Below, piece after piece: positions 36,265 to 46,540 of a stretch of 64,000 nucleotides of DNA (position 1 is the stretch's first letter; every line of letters begins with the position of its first letter). This DNA comes from Chitinimonas viridis. GTDB lineage: Bacteria > Pseudomonadota > Gammaproteobacteria > Burkholderiales > Chitinimonadaceae. Both the position numbers and the translations under genes were made by a program. The stretch spans positions 26,183 to 90,182 of the forward strand of contig NZ_JAUFPU010000010.1 in the NCBI RefSeq assembly GCF_030409555.1. The letters run 5' to 3'. The notes beneath the pieces were generated by a model, which was not told the DNA's origin, made no database searches, and worked only from the letters and a program-made list of their open reading frames with translations.

Positions 36265-39099
36265 ATGGAACTCGCCAAGAGCTTCGAACCCGGTGACATT
36301 GAGCGCCGCTGGTACCAAACCTGGGAACAGGCCGGCTATTTCAAGCCGAGCATGGACACATCGGTCCCGTCCTTCAGCATCCAGCTGCCGCCGCCCAATA
36401 TCACCGGCACGCTGCACATGGGCCATGCTTTCAACCAGACCATCATGGATGGCCTGACCCGCTATTACCGCATGCAGGGCCACAACACCCTGTGGCTGCC
36501 GGGTACCGACCACGCCGGCATTGCCACACAGATTGTGGTGGAGCGCCAGCTGGCCGAACAGAAAGTCAGCCGCCACGACCTGGGCCGCGAAGCCTTTGTC
36601 GGCAAGATATGGGAGTGGAAGGAGAAATCCGGCGGCACCATTACCAGCCAGATGCGCCGCATGGGCTGCTCGGTGGATTGGTCGCGTGAATACTTCACCA
36701 TGGATGGTGCGCGCTCCGAAACCGTGACCGAGGTGTTTGTCCGCCTTTTCGAGCAGGGCCTGATCTATCGTGGCAAGCGGCTGGTGAACTGGGACCCGGT
36801 GCTGGGCACCTCGGTGTCGGATCTGGAAGTCGAGAACACCGAAGAAGACGGCCATCTGTGGCATATCCGCTACCCGCTGGTGGACGGCAGCGGCCACCTG
36901 ACCGTGGCGACCACCCGGCCTGAAACCATGCTGGGTGACGTGGCCCTGATGGTGCACCCGGAGGATGAGCGCTATACCGCCCTGGTGGGCAAGCGGGTGC
37001 GCCTGCCCCTGTGCGATCGTGACATCCCGGTGATTGCCGACGAATATGTGGACAAGGAGTTCGGTACCGGCGTGGTGAAGGTGACCCCGGCACACGACCC
37101 CAATGACTATCAGGTCGGCAAGCGTCACGGTTTCCCCTTGATCAACGTGATGTCGCTGACCGCCCATATCCTGGACGAGGCGCAGCTGTTCGGCTTTGAT
37201 GGCAGCGTGCAGGGCAGCATCCCGCTGCCGGCCGGCTATGCCGGCAAGGAGCGCTATGTGGCCCGCAAGGCCATCGTGGCCGACCTGGAGACCCAGGGTT
37301 TGCTGGAATCAGTGAAGCCGCACAAGCTGATGGTGCCACGTGGCGACCGTACCGGTTCGGTGCTGGAGCCCATGCTGACCGACCAGTGGTTCATGGCCAT
37401 GACACGGGTGGGTGAGGGTGATCCGACCGGCAAGAGCATTGCCGAGAAGTCGATCGAGGCGGTGGAAAGCGGCCAGGTCCGGTTTATCCCCGAGAACTGG
37501 GTCAATACCTACAACCAGTGGATGAAGAATATCCAGGACTGGTGCATCAGCCGCCAGCTGTGGTGGGGGCATCAGATCCCTGCCTGGTATGACGAGCAAG
37601 GCAATGTCTATGTGGCCCGCAACGAGGCGGATGCCGTCCGCCAGGCCGGTGGCAAGGTGCTGCGCCGCGACGATGATGTGCTCGACACCTGGTTCAGCTC
37701 GGCCCTGGTGCCGTTCAGCACCCTGGGCTGGACCGGCGATGCCGAGCAGGATGCCGCCAACCCGGCCCTGAATGCCTTTGTACCGTCCGGTGTACTGGTA
37801 ACCGGCTATGAAATCATCTTCTTCTGGGTTGCCCGGATGATCATGATGAGTACCCATTTCATGGGCCGCGTACCGTTCAAGGATGTCTACATCCACGGCA
37901 TTGTGCGTGACCATGAAGGCAAGAAGATGTCGAAGTCGGAAGGCAACGTCATCGACCCGGTCGACCTGATAGACGGCATTGCTCTGCCTGAGCTGGTGGG
38001 CAAGCGCACCACCGGCCTGCGCCGGCCCGAGAAGGCCCCGCAGATTGCCAAGGCCACCGAGAAGCTGTTCCCCGAGGGCATACCGGCCTACGGTACCGAC
38101 GCATTGCGTTTCACCATGGCCAGCTATGCCACCCTGGGCCGCAATGTGAACTTCGATTTCAAGCGTGCCGAAGGCTACCGCAACTTCTGTAACAAGCTGT
38201 GGAACGCCACCCGCTTTGTGCTGATGAACGTGGAAGGCCAGGACACCGGCCAGGATGAAAGCCTGCCGCTGAGTTACAGCTTCATCGACAAGTGGATCAT
38301 CGGCGAGCTGCAGAAGACCGAAATGGCGGTGAAGGAGGCGCTGGATACCTATCGTTTCGACCTGGCTGCGCAGGCCATCTACGAGTTTGTCTGGAATGCC
38401 TATTGCGACTGGTATCTGGAACTGGCCAAGGTGCAGATACAGCAAGGTGATGAGGCACAGCAGCGCGCCACGCGCCGCACCCTGGTCCGGGTATTGGAAG
38501 TGGCCTTGCGGTTGGCTCACCCCATCATCCCCTTCATTACCGAAGAGCTGTGGCAGACCGTGGCACCGTTTGCCAATGCGAAGAAGACCGAGTCGCTGAT
38601 GCTGGCGGCCTGGCCATTGGCGCAGGTCGAGAAGATAGACGAGCAGGCCAACAGTCGTATGGCCCAGTTCCAGGCCTTGACCATGGCGGCCCGTACCCTG
38701 CGCAGCGAGATGAGCCTGTCGCCGTCGCAACGGGTGCCCTTGTTCCTGGAAGGGACGGCGGCCGAGCTGGCGGAGTTCGGGCCTTACCTGACCTTGCTGT
38801 GTCGCCTCAGCGAGGTGCAGGTGGTGGCGCAGTTGCCGGCCGACGATGCACCGGTACAGGTAGTCGGTGGCACCCGCCTGATGCTCAAGGTCGAGATAGA
38901 CCGTGAGGCCGAGAGGGCACGTTTGAGCAAGGAAGTGGCGCGGCTGGATGGTGAAATTGCCAAGGCCAATGCCAAGCTGGCCAACCCGGCCTTTGCCGAC
39001 AAGGCACCGGCAGCCGTGGTGGAGCAGGAGCGCAAGCGCTTGGCCGACTTCAGCGAAACGGTAGAGAAAATGCGGGCGCAGCTGCAAAAGCTGGCCTGA
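36265..39099 (+). CDS. valS: Valyl-tRNA synthetase
   Basis: This 944-residue class Ia synthetase charges tRNA-Val and edits threonine. The HIGH motif is HMGH (51-54, in [16 protein letters not shown]) and the KMSKS motif is at 554-558. The connective-peptide editing domain, anticodon-binding domain and C-terminal coiled coil ([22 protein letters not shown]) are all present. Length matches E. coli ValRS (951). The start [13 protein letters not shown] is chosen on homology; the frame is open further upstream to 36136 without support. A strong terminator follows. Confidence 0.97.
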   Translation: MELAKSFEPGDIERRWYQTWEQAGYFKPSMDTSVPSFSIQLPPPNITGTLHMGHAFNQTIMDGLTRYYRMQGHNTLWLPGTDHAGIATQIVVERQLAEQKVSRHDLGREAFVGKIWEWKEKSGGTITSQMRRMGCSVDWSREYFTMDGARSETVTEVFVRLFEQGLIYRGKRLVNWDPVLGTSVSDLEVENTEEDGHLWHIRYPLVDGSGHLTVATTRPETMLGDVALMVHPEDERYTALVGKRVRLPLCDRDIPVIADEYVDKEFGTGVVKVTPAHDPNDYQVGKRHGFPLINVMSLTAHILDEAQLFGFDGSVQGSIPLPAGYAGKERYVARKAIVADLETQGLLESVKPHKLMVPRGDRTGSVLEPMLTDQWFMAMTRVGEGDPTGKSIAEKSIEAVESGQVRFIPENWVNTYNQWMKNIQDWCISRQLWWGHQIPAWYDEQGNVYVARNEADAVRQAGGKVLRRDDDVLDTWFSSALVPFSTLGWTGDAEQDAANPALNAFVPSGVLVTGYEIIFFWVARMIMMSTHFMGRVPFKDVYIHGIVRDHEGKKMSKSEGNVIDPVDLIDGIALPELVGKRTTGLRRPEKAPQIAKATEKLFPEGIPAYGTDALRFTMASYATLGRNVNFDFKRAEGYRNFCNKLWNATRFVLMNVEGQDTGQDESLPLSYSFIDKWIIGELQKTEMAVKEALDTYRFDLAAQAIYEFVWNAYCDWYLELAKVQIQQGDEAQQRATRRTLVRVLEVALRLAHPIIPFITEELWQTVAPFANAKKTESLMLAAWPLAQVEKIDEQANSRMAQFQALTMAARTLRSEMSLSPSQRVPLFLEGTAAELAEFGPYLTLLCRLSEVQVVAQLPADDAPVQVVGGTRLMLKVEIDREAERARLSKEVARLDGEIAKANAKLANPAFADKAPAAVVEQERKRLADFSETVEKMRAQLQKLA

Positions 39100-39117
39100 G
39101 TTTGACCCTGTAGCTGG

Positions 39118-39146
39118 AAGCGCGCCCTTAGTGGCGCGCTTTTTTT
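39118..39146 (+). terminator. Intrinsic terminator after valS
   Basis: AAGCGCGCC (39118-39126) pairs with GGCGCGCTT (39133-39141) around CTTAGT, followed by a run of Ts to 39146. Confidence 0.92.
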
Positions 39147-39340
39147 ATGGCAAGCTAGGCTTTACCCGGCGCATTGCCGGGACTGTGGTAGCTGCAAATA
39201 CGATTCAATCACCTGTCGGAAGCGCCGCCACCAAGGCGCCGCGCGGACGCAAACAAGCTGTTTTCAGCGCTTCCCTAACAAGACCGGATGCGCATCGGGC
39301 ATGGGCCATGGTGCGCAGAACAGGCTCTGGAGTAAATGTC

Positions 39341-40693
39341 ATGACGATATCCATGCAACAACTGGCCGACCGCATGGGCGGTGTCAGCCAGCGCAGTTAT
39401 GAAACCCGTACCGAGGACGAGCGTGACTACGCCCGTATCGTCCATTCCGCCGCATTTCGCCGCCTGCAGGGCAAGACCCAGACGCTGGGTGTGGCCGAAA
39501 GCGACTTTCCCCGCACCCGGCTGACCCATTCGCTGGAAGTGGCGCGCATAGGCAGCGGCATAGTCCAGGCCTTGCGCCGCCGGCTGGCTGGGCATGGCCC
39601 GGCATTGGGCCTGCGTGAGGCCCAGCGGGCCGATGTGGCCGCGCTCCTGCCCAGCGACCAGCAGATTCAGTGTATCTGCCTGGCGCATGATATCGGCCAC
39701 CCGCCGTTTGGCCATGGTGGCGAGATGGCGCTGAATTTCCATATGCGCGAGCATGGTGGCTTTGAGGGCAATGGCCAGACCCTGCGCATACTTGGGCGGC
39801 TGGAAAGCTACAGCCAGCAACACGGCATGAACCTGACCCGCCGTAGCCTGCTGGGGGTGCTCAAGTACCCGGCACCCTATAGCAAGGTGGTGAATCAGCA
39901 ACCCTTGAACCCTGGCGTGGGCCTGACCGAGCTGCGGGCCGGCCTACTGAAACCGCCCAAGTGCTACCTCGACAGCGAGGCGGATATCGTGGCGTGGTTG
40001 CTGGCGCCCTTTGTCGGCGATGATCGCGAGCGGCTGCAGGCCATCGTCGCTGGCGCTGAGGGGGAGCATGCCAAGCCCTGTCACAAGGGTTTCGATACCG
40101 CATTGATGGAGCTGGCGGACGATATCTCCTATGGCGTGCATGATCTGGAGGATGCCACCTCGCTGGATCTGGTGCGGCCGCAGGACTGGGCGGCCAGCAT
40201 GGCCAGGGCCGACAATCTGCCGGCCTGGTTTGACCAGGACAGGCTGGGCAAGCTGTTCTTTGGCGAGCCTTATCAGCGCAAGGAGGCCATAGGCGAGATC
40301 GTCCATCGCCTGATCCTGTCCATCGTGCTGGTGGAGGATGAGGCCTTCCAGCATCCCATGTTGCGCTGGCAGGCCAGCCTGCCGCCGGCCGAGCGCTGTC
40401 TGCTGCGCAGCCTGCATGGCATGGTGGTCAGCCGTGTCATTGGCTTGCCGGGCACCCAGATGCTGGAGTTCAAGGGCCAGCGCATCGTTGGCGACCTGTT
40501 TTCCGTCTACGCCAGCGACCCCATGCGCTTCCTGCCCGAGACAGCTCGCCGCCAGCATGCCGAAGCGCTTGATGCCGAGGCGGCCATCCGGGTGGTGTGC
40601 GATCACGTCGCCAGCCTGACCGACGAGCAGGCGGCGCGGCAGTTCCAGAAGCTGTTCATGCCCAAGATGGGGTCGGTGTTCGATGTGATGTGA
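39341..40693 (+). CDS. dgt: Deoxyguanosinetriphosphate triphosphohydrolase
   Basis: This 450-residue HD-domain enzyme hydrolyses dNTPs, classically dGTP, to nucleoside and triphosphate. Metal ligands are visible as H63 (RLTHSLEVARIG), H116-D117 (CLAHDIGHPPFGHGGE) and an aspartate in ELADDISYGVHD (260 or 261). The DYARIVHSAAFRRLQGKTQ start region is typical. CTGGAG at 39327-39332 supports ATG 39341; the frame open upstream to 39131 covers the valS terminator and is discounted. Confidence 0.93.
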   Translation: MTISMQQLADRMGGVSQRSYETRTEDERDYARIVHSAAFRRLQGKTQTLGVAESDFPRTRLTHSLEVARIGSGIVQALRRRLAGHGPALGLREAQRADVAALLPSDQQIQCICLAHDIGHPPFGHGGEMALNFHMREHGGFEGNGQTLRILGRLESYSQQHGMNLTRRSLLGVLKYPAPYSKVVNQQPLNPGVGLTELRAGLLKPPKCYLDSEADIVAWLLAPFVGDDRERLQAIVAGAEGEHAKPCHKGFDTALMELADDISYGVHDLEDATSLDLVRPQDWAASMARADNLPAWFDQDRLGKLFFGEPYQRKEAIGEIVHRLILSIVLVEDEAFQHPMLRWQASLPPAERCLLRSLHGMVVSRVIGLPGTQMLEFKGQRIVGDLFSVYASDPMRFLPETARRQHAEALDAEAAIRVVCDHVASLTDEQAARQFQKLFMPKMGSVFDVM

Positions 40694-40876
40694 GGGCCTT
40701 GCATAAGCGCGCAAGCGGTTCAGATTGTTAGTTGCCGCGCCGGCCCCAGGAGACCCGGGGAGGCTGACCATGTCGTGGGTCTCAAGCCGCGACGGCAGCT
40801 TGATGTGGCACTATCCCTCGCTTCATTCCCCGCCCCCGCAGCTTGCCTGGGTGATTGTTTTACATAGTGAGTGTTG

Positions 40877-42103
40877 ATGTCGTTCCAAAAAATCCATTTG
40901 CCCCTGGCTGGGCTGGTCAGCGCGGAGACGCTTTCGCTGCTGGGCAATCAGGTGGCTGCGGTGGCCATTCCCTTGCTGGTGCTGCAGCAAACCGGCTCCG
41001 CCTTGATGACGGGCCTGGCGGGTGCGGTGGCGGTGCTGCCCATCCTGCTGGCGGCCCTGGTGGGTGGCCGCGCCATAGACCGGTTCGGGCCGTGGCGCGT
41101 CAGTCTACTGGCCGATGTGCTGAGCGGTGTATCGGTGCTGGCCCTGCCGCTGGCGTTTGCCTGGCATGGCCAACTGCCGTTGGCCTGGATACTGCTGTTG
41201 GTATTCGTGGGGGCCTTGTTCGACCCCAGTGGTTCGGCCGCCCGCCAGATCCTGGTGCCCAGCCTGGCGCGGTTGGCGCGGCAGCCGCTGGAGCGGGTCA
41301 ATGCTTTGCGGGGCGGTCTGGAGAATGGCGCTGATTTCGCCGGCCCCATGCTGGCTGTCGGTCTGGTTGGGTTGCTGGGGGCGGCCGGCGCGCTGTATGT
41401 CAATGCGGCCAGCTTTCTGCTGTGCGCCTTGCTGGTGGCCTTGCTGGTGCCGCGCAAGCCAGTGCGGGCACGGCGCGAGCCGGATGAATCGGCCTTGGCC
41501 GGTGTGCGTTTTATCCTGCGCCACCCCAGGCTGCGCCCCCTGGCCTTGCTGAGCATGATGGGCAACTTCGTGCTCTCGCCCTTTCTGGGCTTGCTGCTGC
41601 CCTTGCTGGCCGTACAGGTACACCACAACACCACCCTGCTGGGGCTGTGCCTGTCGGCCTTTGGCATCTGTGCCACGCTGGGAGCGCTGGCCTTTGCGCG
41701 CCTGAGCCGCTATTTCAGCCGCAGTGCCATCTTCTATGGCGGGCAGCTATGCACGGCGCTGGCCATTGTGCTGTGCGGCCTGGCCCAGGCGCCAGCGGGT
41801 TTGCTGGCCGCTTCAGCGCTGGCCGGCTTGCTGTTGGGGGCCGGCAACCCCTTGCAGCAGACCCTGTTGCAGGAAGAAACCCCCAAGGCGCTGGCCGGCC
41901 AGGTCTTTACCGGCATGGGCGCCATCAGCTTCGGCGCCGGCCCGCTGGGCCTGCTGTTGCTGGGTGTGGCGGCGCAGTACCTGGGTGCCGGCACGGCCAC
42001 CTTGCTGGCGGGCGGCGCCTTGCTGATCAGTGCGTTGCTGGGCTGGCTACTGGCGCCGTTGCATGGCCGCAGCCCAGCTGCCGTCATGCCGCAACAAGGA
42101 TAG
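40877..42103 (+). CDS. MFS transporter, drug/siderophore-efflux type
   Basis: This 408-residue transporter has about twelve membrane helices. The motif GGRAIDRFGPWRVSLLADVLSG corresponds to the loop 2-3 signature of the family, and FDPSGSAARQILVPSLA resembles enterobactin-exporter-like members. GTG 40871 is an alternative start two codons upstream. The substrate is unknown. It ends 11 bp before the EamA gene, so the two are probably one transcript. Confidence 0.85.
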   Translation: MSFQKIHLPLAGLVSAETLSLLGNQVAAVAIPLLVLQQTGSALMTGLAGAVAVLPILLAALVGGRAIDRFGPWRVSLLADVLSGVSVLALPLAFAWHGQLPLAWILLLVFVGALFDPSGSAARQILVPSLARLARQPLERVNALRGGLENGADFAGPMLAVGLVGLLGAAGALYVNAASFLLCALLVALLVPRKPVRARREPDESALAGVRFILRHPRLRPLALLSMMGNFVLSPFLGLLLPLLAVQVHHNTTLLGLCLSAFGICATLGALAFARLSRYFSRSAIFYGGQLCTALAIVLCGLAQAPAGLLAASALAGLLLGAGNPLQQTLLQEETPKALAGQVFTGMGAISFGAGPLGLLLLGVAAQYLGAGTATLLAGGALLISALLGWLLAPLHGRSPAAVMPQQG

Positions 42104-42114
42104 TGAGGTAGTCT

Positions 42115-43002
42115 GTGTCCCTGCTCAACAACCGCCGTCTCAGCGGCGCCCTGCTGATACTGCTGTCAGCCCTGTGCTTCGGGGTAATGCCGCTGTTCGG
42201 CCGCCTGGCGTATGCCGAAGGGGCGGATACCCAGGCCGTGCTGTTGCTGCGTTTTGTCATTGCCGGCGCCTTGCTGGCCGTCTTGATGCTGCTGCGCCGC
42301 GAGCGCTGGCCTCGGGGCAAGCTGGCGCTGGGCTTGCTGGCCATGGGGGCGGTGGGCTATGCCGGCCAGGCCTTCAGCTATTTCACCGCGCTCAAGTATG
42401 CCAGTGCTTCGCTGACGGCTCTGTTGCTCTACACCTTTCCGGTCATCGTCACCCTGATAGCGGCGGTCTGGCTGCATGAGCCTTTGACCCGTCGCAAGGT
42501 GGTGGCCCTGTTGCTGGCCTCGGCCGGCCTGGCGCTGACGGTGGGCGATGCCTTGTCCGGCTCGCCGGTGGGCATCGCCTTTGGCCTGGGGGCTGCGCTG
42601 ATCTATTCGGTCTATATCGCCGTGGGGACCAAGCTGACTCCCCAGGCCGGGGCCTTGCCCAGTGCAACCGTGGTCATGCTGGGGGGCGCCCTGACTTTCT
42701 TGCTGGTGTCGCTGTGGCAAGCGCCCGTCATGCCGCACAGCCCTTTGGGCTGGGGGGCCATCGCCGCTATCGGGGTCATGTGTAGCGTGTTAGCCGCACT
42801 GGCCTTCTTTGCCGGGCTGGCACGCGTGGGCGCCTCTGAAGCCGCCATGTTGTCCACTTTCGAGCCGGTGGTGACCGTGGTATTGGCCGCCTGCTTGCTG
42901 GGTGAACGACTGTCGGTCTCGCAGTGCTTGGGCGGTGCGGTTATCATCGCTGCCGTCCTGCTGTTGGCGAAGTCACCTGCCAGCGGCACACCACCGGAAT
43001 AA
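42115..43002 (+). CDS. EamA-family (DMT) transporter
   Basis: This 295-residue inner-membrane protein has two EamA repeats (about 10-140 and 152-290), ten membrane helices in all. GYAGQAFSYFTALKYASASLTALLLYTFPVIVTL is the first-repeat signature, and LARVGASEAAMLSTFEPVVTVVLAACLLGE the second. GTG 42115 is preceded by GAGGT. Family members export metabolites; the substrate cannot be told. Confidence 0.88.
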   Translation: MSLLNNRRLSGALLILLSALCFGVMPLFGRLAYAEGADTQAVLLLRFVIAGALLAVLMLLRRERWPRGKLALGLLAMGAVGYAGQAFSYFTALKYASASLTALLLYTFPVIVTLIAAVWLHEPLTRRKVVALLLASAGLALTVGDALSGSPVGIAFGLGAALIYSVYIAVGTKLTPQAGALPSATVVMLGGALTFLLVSLWQAPVMPHSPLGWGAIAAIGVMCSVLAALAFFAGLARVGASEAAMLSTFEPVVTVVLAACLLGERLSVSQCLGGAVIIAAVLLLAKSPASGTPPE

Positions 43003-43010
43003 TTCAATGG

Positions 43011-43028
43011 CCTGGGCATGCGCCCAGG
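43011..43028 (+). terminator. Small GC hairpin between eamA and sapC-like genes
   Basis: CCTGGGC (43011-43017) pairs with GCCCAGG (43022-43028) around ATGC. It starts nine bases after the stop codon and lacks a T-tract. It also lies 21 bases upstream of the next start codon. Confidence 0.4.
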
Positions 43029-43049
43029 GTCACCTTCGAGGTAATACCC

Positions 43050-43763
43050 ATGTTCTACAACAACGTCGTCCCGCTGGATGCTACCAAGCATGCTGACCTG
43101 AAACTGAGTCTGGCTCAGAACTTCAATTTTGCTGCCAAGGTGCATGCCGTGCCCGTGGTCGGCGCCGAGTTCTCCTCGCTGATGCGCGACTACGCCATCG
43201 TGTTTGCTGAAACCGGTGAAAAGACCTACTCCCCCACCGTGATGCTGGGCCTGCGTGCCCAGGAGAACCTGTTTGTCGATGCCGAAGGCAACTGGGATGC
43301 GCCCTATATCCCCTTCTTCGTGCGCCGCTTCCCCTTTGTCACCGTCGAAGTCGAGAACGACGATGCCGTGCTGTGCATTGAAGAGAGCGTGGCACGCACC
43401 ATGCAGCGCGAAGAAGATGCTGCCATCTTCGTCGACGGCAAGCCCACTGATGCCATGAAGCAGTTTGCGCAGCTGATGTTCCAGTCGCGCGACGATGGCA
43501 AGCGCTCCGGCGACCTGGCCAACGAGCTGGGCAAGGAAGGCCTGCTGCACCAGGTGTCGGCCAGCGCCGAACTGCCAGGCGGCCCGGTCAGCATGGACGG
43601 CATGTGGGTGGTGGACGAAACCAAGCTGCGCAATATCTCGGCCGCCAAGGCTGACGAGTGGCTGAAGAACGGCACCATGTCGCTGATCTACGCCCACCTG
43701 TTCTCGCTGGCCAACCTCGATGGCTTGGTCAATCGCCTGCAAAAGCGTACGCCTGCCGCCTGA
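43050..43763 (+). CDS. SapC family protein
   Basis: This 237-residue protein resembles the SapC family first noted in a Campylobacter S-layer locus. It shows AKVHAVPVVGAEFSSLMRDYAIVF, a central PYIPFFVRRFPFV motif and a C-terminal MSLIYAHLFSLANLDGLVNRL helix. No signal peptide or membrane helix is evident. CGAGGTA (43037-43043) precedes ATG 43050. The role of the family is not established. Confidence 0.82.
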   Translation: MFYNNVVPLDATKHADLKLSLAQNFNFAAKVHAVPVVGAEFSSLMRDYAIVFAETGEKTYSPTVMLGLRAQENLFVDAEGNWDAPYIPFFVRRFPFVTVEVENDDAVLCIEESVARTMQREEDAAIFVDGKPTDAMKQFAQLMFQSRDDGKRSGDLANELGKEGLLHQVSASAELPGGPVSMDGMWVVDETKLRNISAAKADEWLKNGTMSLIYAHLFSLANLDGLVNRLQKRTPAA

Positions 43764-43814
43764 TCAGTCTGCTGAACACATGGCGACGTCCTCGGTCTAT
43801 GCTGGAAGCCCGGC

Positions 43815-44600
43815 ATGATGGGCGTCGCCATGTTGCGTTTACTGCTGCTGATTCTGGTGTGTTCCCTGCCGCTGCGGGCTGAGGTCGTGGTGCGTGCCTG
43901 CGGTGGCGAGGGGGAGTGGATACCCTCCAGCTATTTCAAGCGCGTCAACGGTAGCAAGACCGCCGAGGTGGCCGGGTATTCACCCGATGTATTGCGCGCC
44001 GCCCTGCAGGGCAGTGGTTACCGGGTCGAGTTTGCGTTGTTGCCCTGGTTGCGTTGCCAGCGCGAGGTGGAGCAAGGCCAACGCTTCCAGCTGGCCATGG
44101 GCATGCTGCACAGCCCGGAACGGGCGCGGCTTTATCGCTTCAGCGATGCCTATCTGCGGTTTCAGCCAGGTTACTTCTATCTGCACAGGCGCTATCCGCA
44201 GGGTTTGCAGATACGCCAGCTGGATGAGCTGAGCCGGTACAAGGTGTGTGGCCTGTATGGCTACAACTATGGCTTTACCCGCCTGCGGCCAGAACAGATG
44301 GACAACGGTGCGCTGGATTACCCGGCGGCCATGGCCAAGCTGGCCTTCGGGCGCTGCGAGATGTTGATCGAAACACTGGAAGTGATGGCTGGCCAACGTC
44401 GGCTTGGGCGCCTGCCCTACGATGCCGATCTGTTGCGTGGCCGACCCCTGCCGGAAACCCCGCCGGTAGTGGCCCATTTTGCCATCAGCCCGCAGATGGC
44501 GGATGCCGATGCCTTTCTGCGGATTCTCAATGCCGGACTGGCCCGCTTGCAGCGTGAGCGCAAGCTGGAGGTCATACTGCGTATGCATACTGCTCCCTGA
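43815..44600 (+). CDS. Periplasmic solute-binding-like protein, paralogue 2
   Basis: This 261-residue exported protein has a signal peptide ending near LPLRA, followed by EVVVRACGGEGEWIPSSYF. The block LLPWLRCQREVEQGQRFQLAMGM parallels LPWKRCMEEVKAGTMDGLF in paralogue 1. ATG 43815 has GGAAG upstream; 43818 and 43830 are alternatives. Its stop codon overlaps the start of the pseudouridine synthase gene (TGATG). No transporter genes are adjacent. Confidence 0.72.
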   Translation: MMGVAMLRLLLLILVCSLPLRAEVVVRACGGEGEWIPSSYFKRVNGSKTAEVAGYSPDVLRAALQGSGYRVEFALLPWLRCQREVEQGQRFQLAMGMLHSPERARLYRFSDAYLRFQPGYFYLHRRYPQGLQIRQLDELSRYKVCGLYGYNYGFTRLRPEQMDNGALDYPAAMAKLAFGRCEMLIETLEVMAGQRRLGRLPYDADLLRGRPLPETPPVVAHFAISPQMADADAFLRILNAGLARLQRERKLEVILRMHTAP

Positions 44601-45274
44601 TGCTGACCCTGCTTGCGGACGAGCCGCACTTCATCCTGATAGACAAACCTGCTGGCCAGAGCTTTCACCGCGAAGGCGAAAAGCGGGGCGTGCTGGAGTT
44701 GCTGCGTGAACAGACTGGCGTTGGGGAGCTGCATGCAGTGCACCGGCTGGACCAACTGACATCGGGGCTGCTGCTGGTGGCCAAGGGTGCCGAGGCGGCG
44801 GCGGAATTTGGCCAACTGTTTGCCCAGCGGCAGATACGCAAGTACTACCTGGCGCTGTCGGATCGTGCGCCCGGCAAGAAGCAGGGCACGCTCAGCGGCG
44901 ATATGGAAAAAGGCCGCAATGGCAGTTGGCGTCTGTTGCAAAGCCGCCAGGATCCGGCGGTGACCCAGTTCTTCACAGCAGGCGTGGGCAATGGCCAGCG
45001 CGCCTTCGTGGTCAGGCCGCTGACTGGCCGCACACACCAGATACGGGTGGCCCTCAAGGCGCTGGGCAGCCCCATACTGGGGGATGCGCGCTACGGCGGC
45101 AGCGAGGCGGACCGGGGCTATCTGCATGCCTATGCCCTTGAATTCAGCCTGGGCGACACCCACTACCGTTATGCCTGCCCACCCCGCGAGGGCGAGCACT
45201 GGCATAGCCCCGGTGGGCAACTGGCCTTTGGTCGTTTTGCCGAACCGTGGTGTCTTGCTTGGCCTAGAACCTGA
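44600..45274 (+). CDS. RluA-family pseudouridine synthase
   Basis: This 224-residue enzyme isomerises uridine in rRNA or tRNA. The catalytic motif HRLDQLTSGLLLVAKG holds the active aspartate D51. The blocks YLALSDRAP and LTGRTHQIRVALKALGSPILGDARYG are also typical. It is short for RluA members and lacks an S4 domain, like the compact RluA/TruC-type enzymes. Its start overlaps the stop codon of the preceding gene by one base. The exact target is not predictable. Confidence 0.88.
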   Translation: MLTLLADEPHFILIDKPAGQSFHREGEKRGVLELLREQTGVGELHAVHRLDQLTSGLLLVAKGAEAAAEFGQLFAQRQIRKYYLALSDRAPGKKQGTLSGDMEKGRNGSWRLLQSRQDPAVTQFFTAGVGNGQRAFVVRPLTGRTHQIRVALKALGSPILGDARYGGSEADRGYLHAYALEFSLGDTHYRYACPPREGEHWHSPGGQLAFGRFAEPWCLAWPRT

Positions 45275-45342
45275 CTAGGGCTATTGTTGTAAACCTCCGG
45301 GTTGCCAGGCAGCCGGGGGATCAATACATAAGGAGTATGGAA

Positions 45343-46485
45343 ATGAGTCTGTGGAACAAGCTCACCGCTGAGTTTATCGATATTGTCGAGTGGACCGAGG
45401 ACAGGCCTGAGGTGATGGCACATCGGTTCGAGCGGCATCAGAATGAACTCAAGATGGGCGCAAAGCTCACGGTGCGCGAAGGCCAGCTGGCCGTGGTGGT
45501 GAACGAGGGGCAACTGGGCAAGAACCAGGTGGCCGATGTGTTCACGCCCGGCATGTACACCCTCAATACCGAGAACATGCCCATACTGGCCACCCTCAAG
45601 GGTTGGAAGTATGGCTTCAATTCGCCTTTCAAGGCCGAGGTGTATTTCTTCAACACCCGCAAGTTCACCGATCTCAAGTGGGGCACGGCAGGCCCGGCCA
45701 CCATGCGCGATCCGGAGTTCGGCGCGGTGCGGGTTACCGCCTTTGGCCTGTATGTGATCCGTATTGCCGATGCCAAGACCTTCCTGGTCGACATCATGGG
45801 CACCAAGGCCGAGTTCACCACCGAGGATATCGAGGCCAACCTGCGCGGCAAGGTCGGTACCCGTATCAAGGAAGTGATGCCGGAGATCGGCGTGCCGGTG
45901 ATAGACCTGGAAGGCAAGGTCACCCTGGTCGGCGAGAAGATACGTGAGCGTATCGCGGGCGATTTCGCCGGCATGGGCCTGGAGCTGTGTGAAATACAGG
46001 TGCAGGACATCGGCCTGCCGGAAGAGGTCGAAAAAGCCATCGACCAGCAAGGCGCCATGCGTGCCATCGGCAATATGCAGCAGTTTGGCCAGTACCAGGC
46101 AGCCCAGGCCATGCGCGATGCTGCGCAGAACCCCGGCATGGCCGGCACCATGATGGGCATAGGGGTGGGCGGCATGCTCAACCAGGGCATGGGCAATCTG
46201 TTCCAGCAGCCTGCCCAGGCCGGTGGCGGCATCTCGGGTTCGGCACCTGCGCCGGCAGCACCGGTTCCGCCGCCCATACCGGGTGCGGTCAGCTTCCATG
46301 TGGCGGTGAACGGCCAACAGGCCGGCCCGTTCGACTTGGCGGCACTGCAAGGGCAGCTGCAGGCGGGTAGCTTCAACCGCGACAGCCTGGTCTGGAAGGC
46401 CGGCATGGCCGCCTGGGGCAAGGCCGGCGAGCAGCCGGAGCTGGCAGCCCTGTTCGCCCATGTCCCACCACCCATACCGCAGTAA
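45343..46485 (+). CDS. SPFH-domain protein with C-terminal GYF_2 domain (YdjI-like)
   Basis: This 380-residue protein carries an SPFH/band-7-like domain (about 30-240, including VRVTAFGLYVIRIADAKTFL). A Gly/Met/Ala-rich stretch follows (about 255-310), and a GYF_2 domain at the C-terminus (FHVAVNGQQAGPFDLAALQGQL, with LVWKAGMAAWGKA). The architecture matches B. subtilis YdjI, which with YdjG and YdjH recruits the PspA homologue YdjF to membranes. AAGGAG supports ATG 45343. The YdjG-like zinc-ribbon gene lies at 47335. No pspA gene is in the window. Confidence 0.85.
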   Translation: MSLWNKLTAEFIDIVEWTEDRPEVMAHRFERHQNELKMGAKLTVREGQLAVVVNEGQLGKNQVADVFTPGMYTLNTENMPILATLKGWKYGFNSPFKAEVYFFNTRKFTDLKWGTAGPATMRDPEFGAVRVTAFGLYVIRIADAKTFLVDIMGTKAEFTTEDIEANLRGKVGTRIKEVMPEIGVPVIDLEGKVTLVGEKIRERIAGDFAGMGLELCEIQVQDIGLPEEVEKAIDQQGAMRAIGNMQQFGQYQAAQAMRDAAQNPGMAGTMMGIGVGGMLNQGMGNLFQQPAQAGGGISGSAPAPAAPVPPPIPGAVSFHVAVNGQQAGPFDLAALQGQLQAGSFNRDSLVWKAGMAAWGKAGEQPELAALFAHVPPPIPQ

Positions 46486-46493
46486 TGTGATCT

Positions 46494-46523
46494 ACCCGGC
46501 GCCGTGGGCGCCGGGTTTCTTTC
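46494..46523 (+). terminator. Intrinsic terminator after the SPFH gene
   Basis: ACCCGGCGCC (46494-46503) pairs with GGCGCCGGGT (46507-46516) around GTG and is followed by TTCTTTC. It lies nine bases after the stop codon. Confidence 0.75.
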
Positions 46524-46540
46524 ACAACCCTGCCATCGCC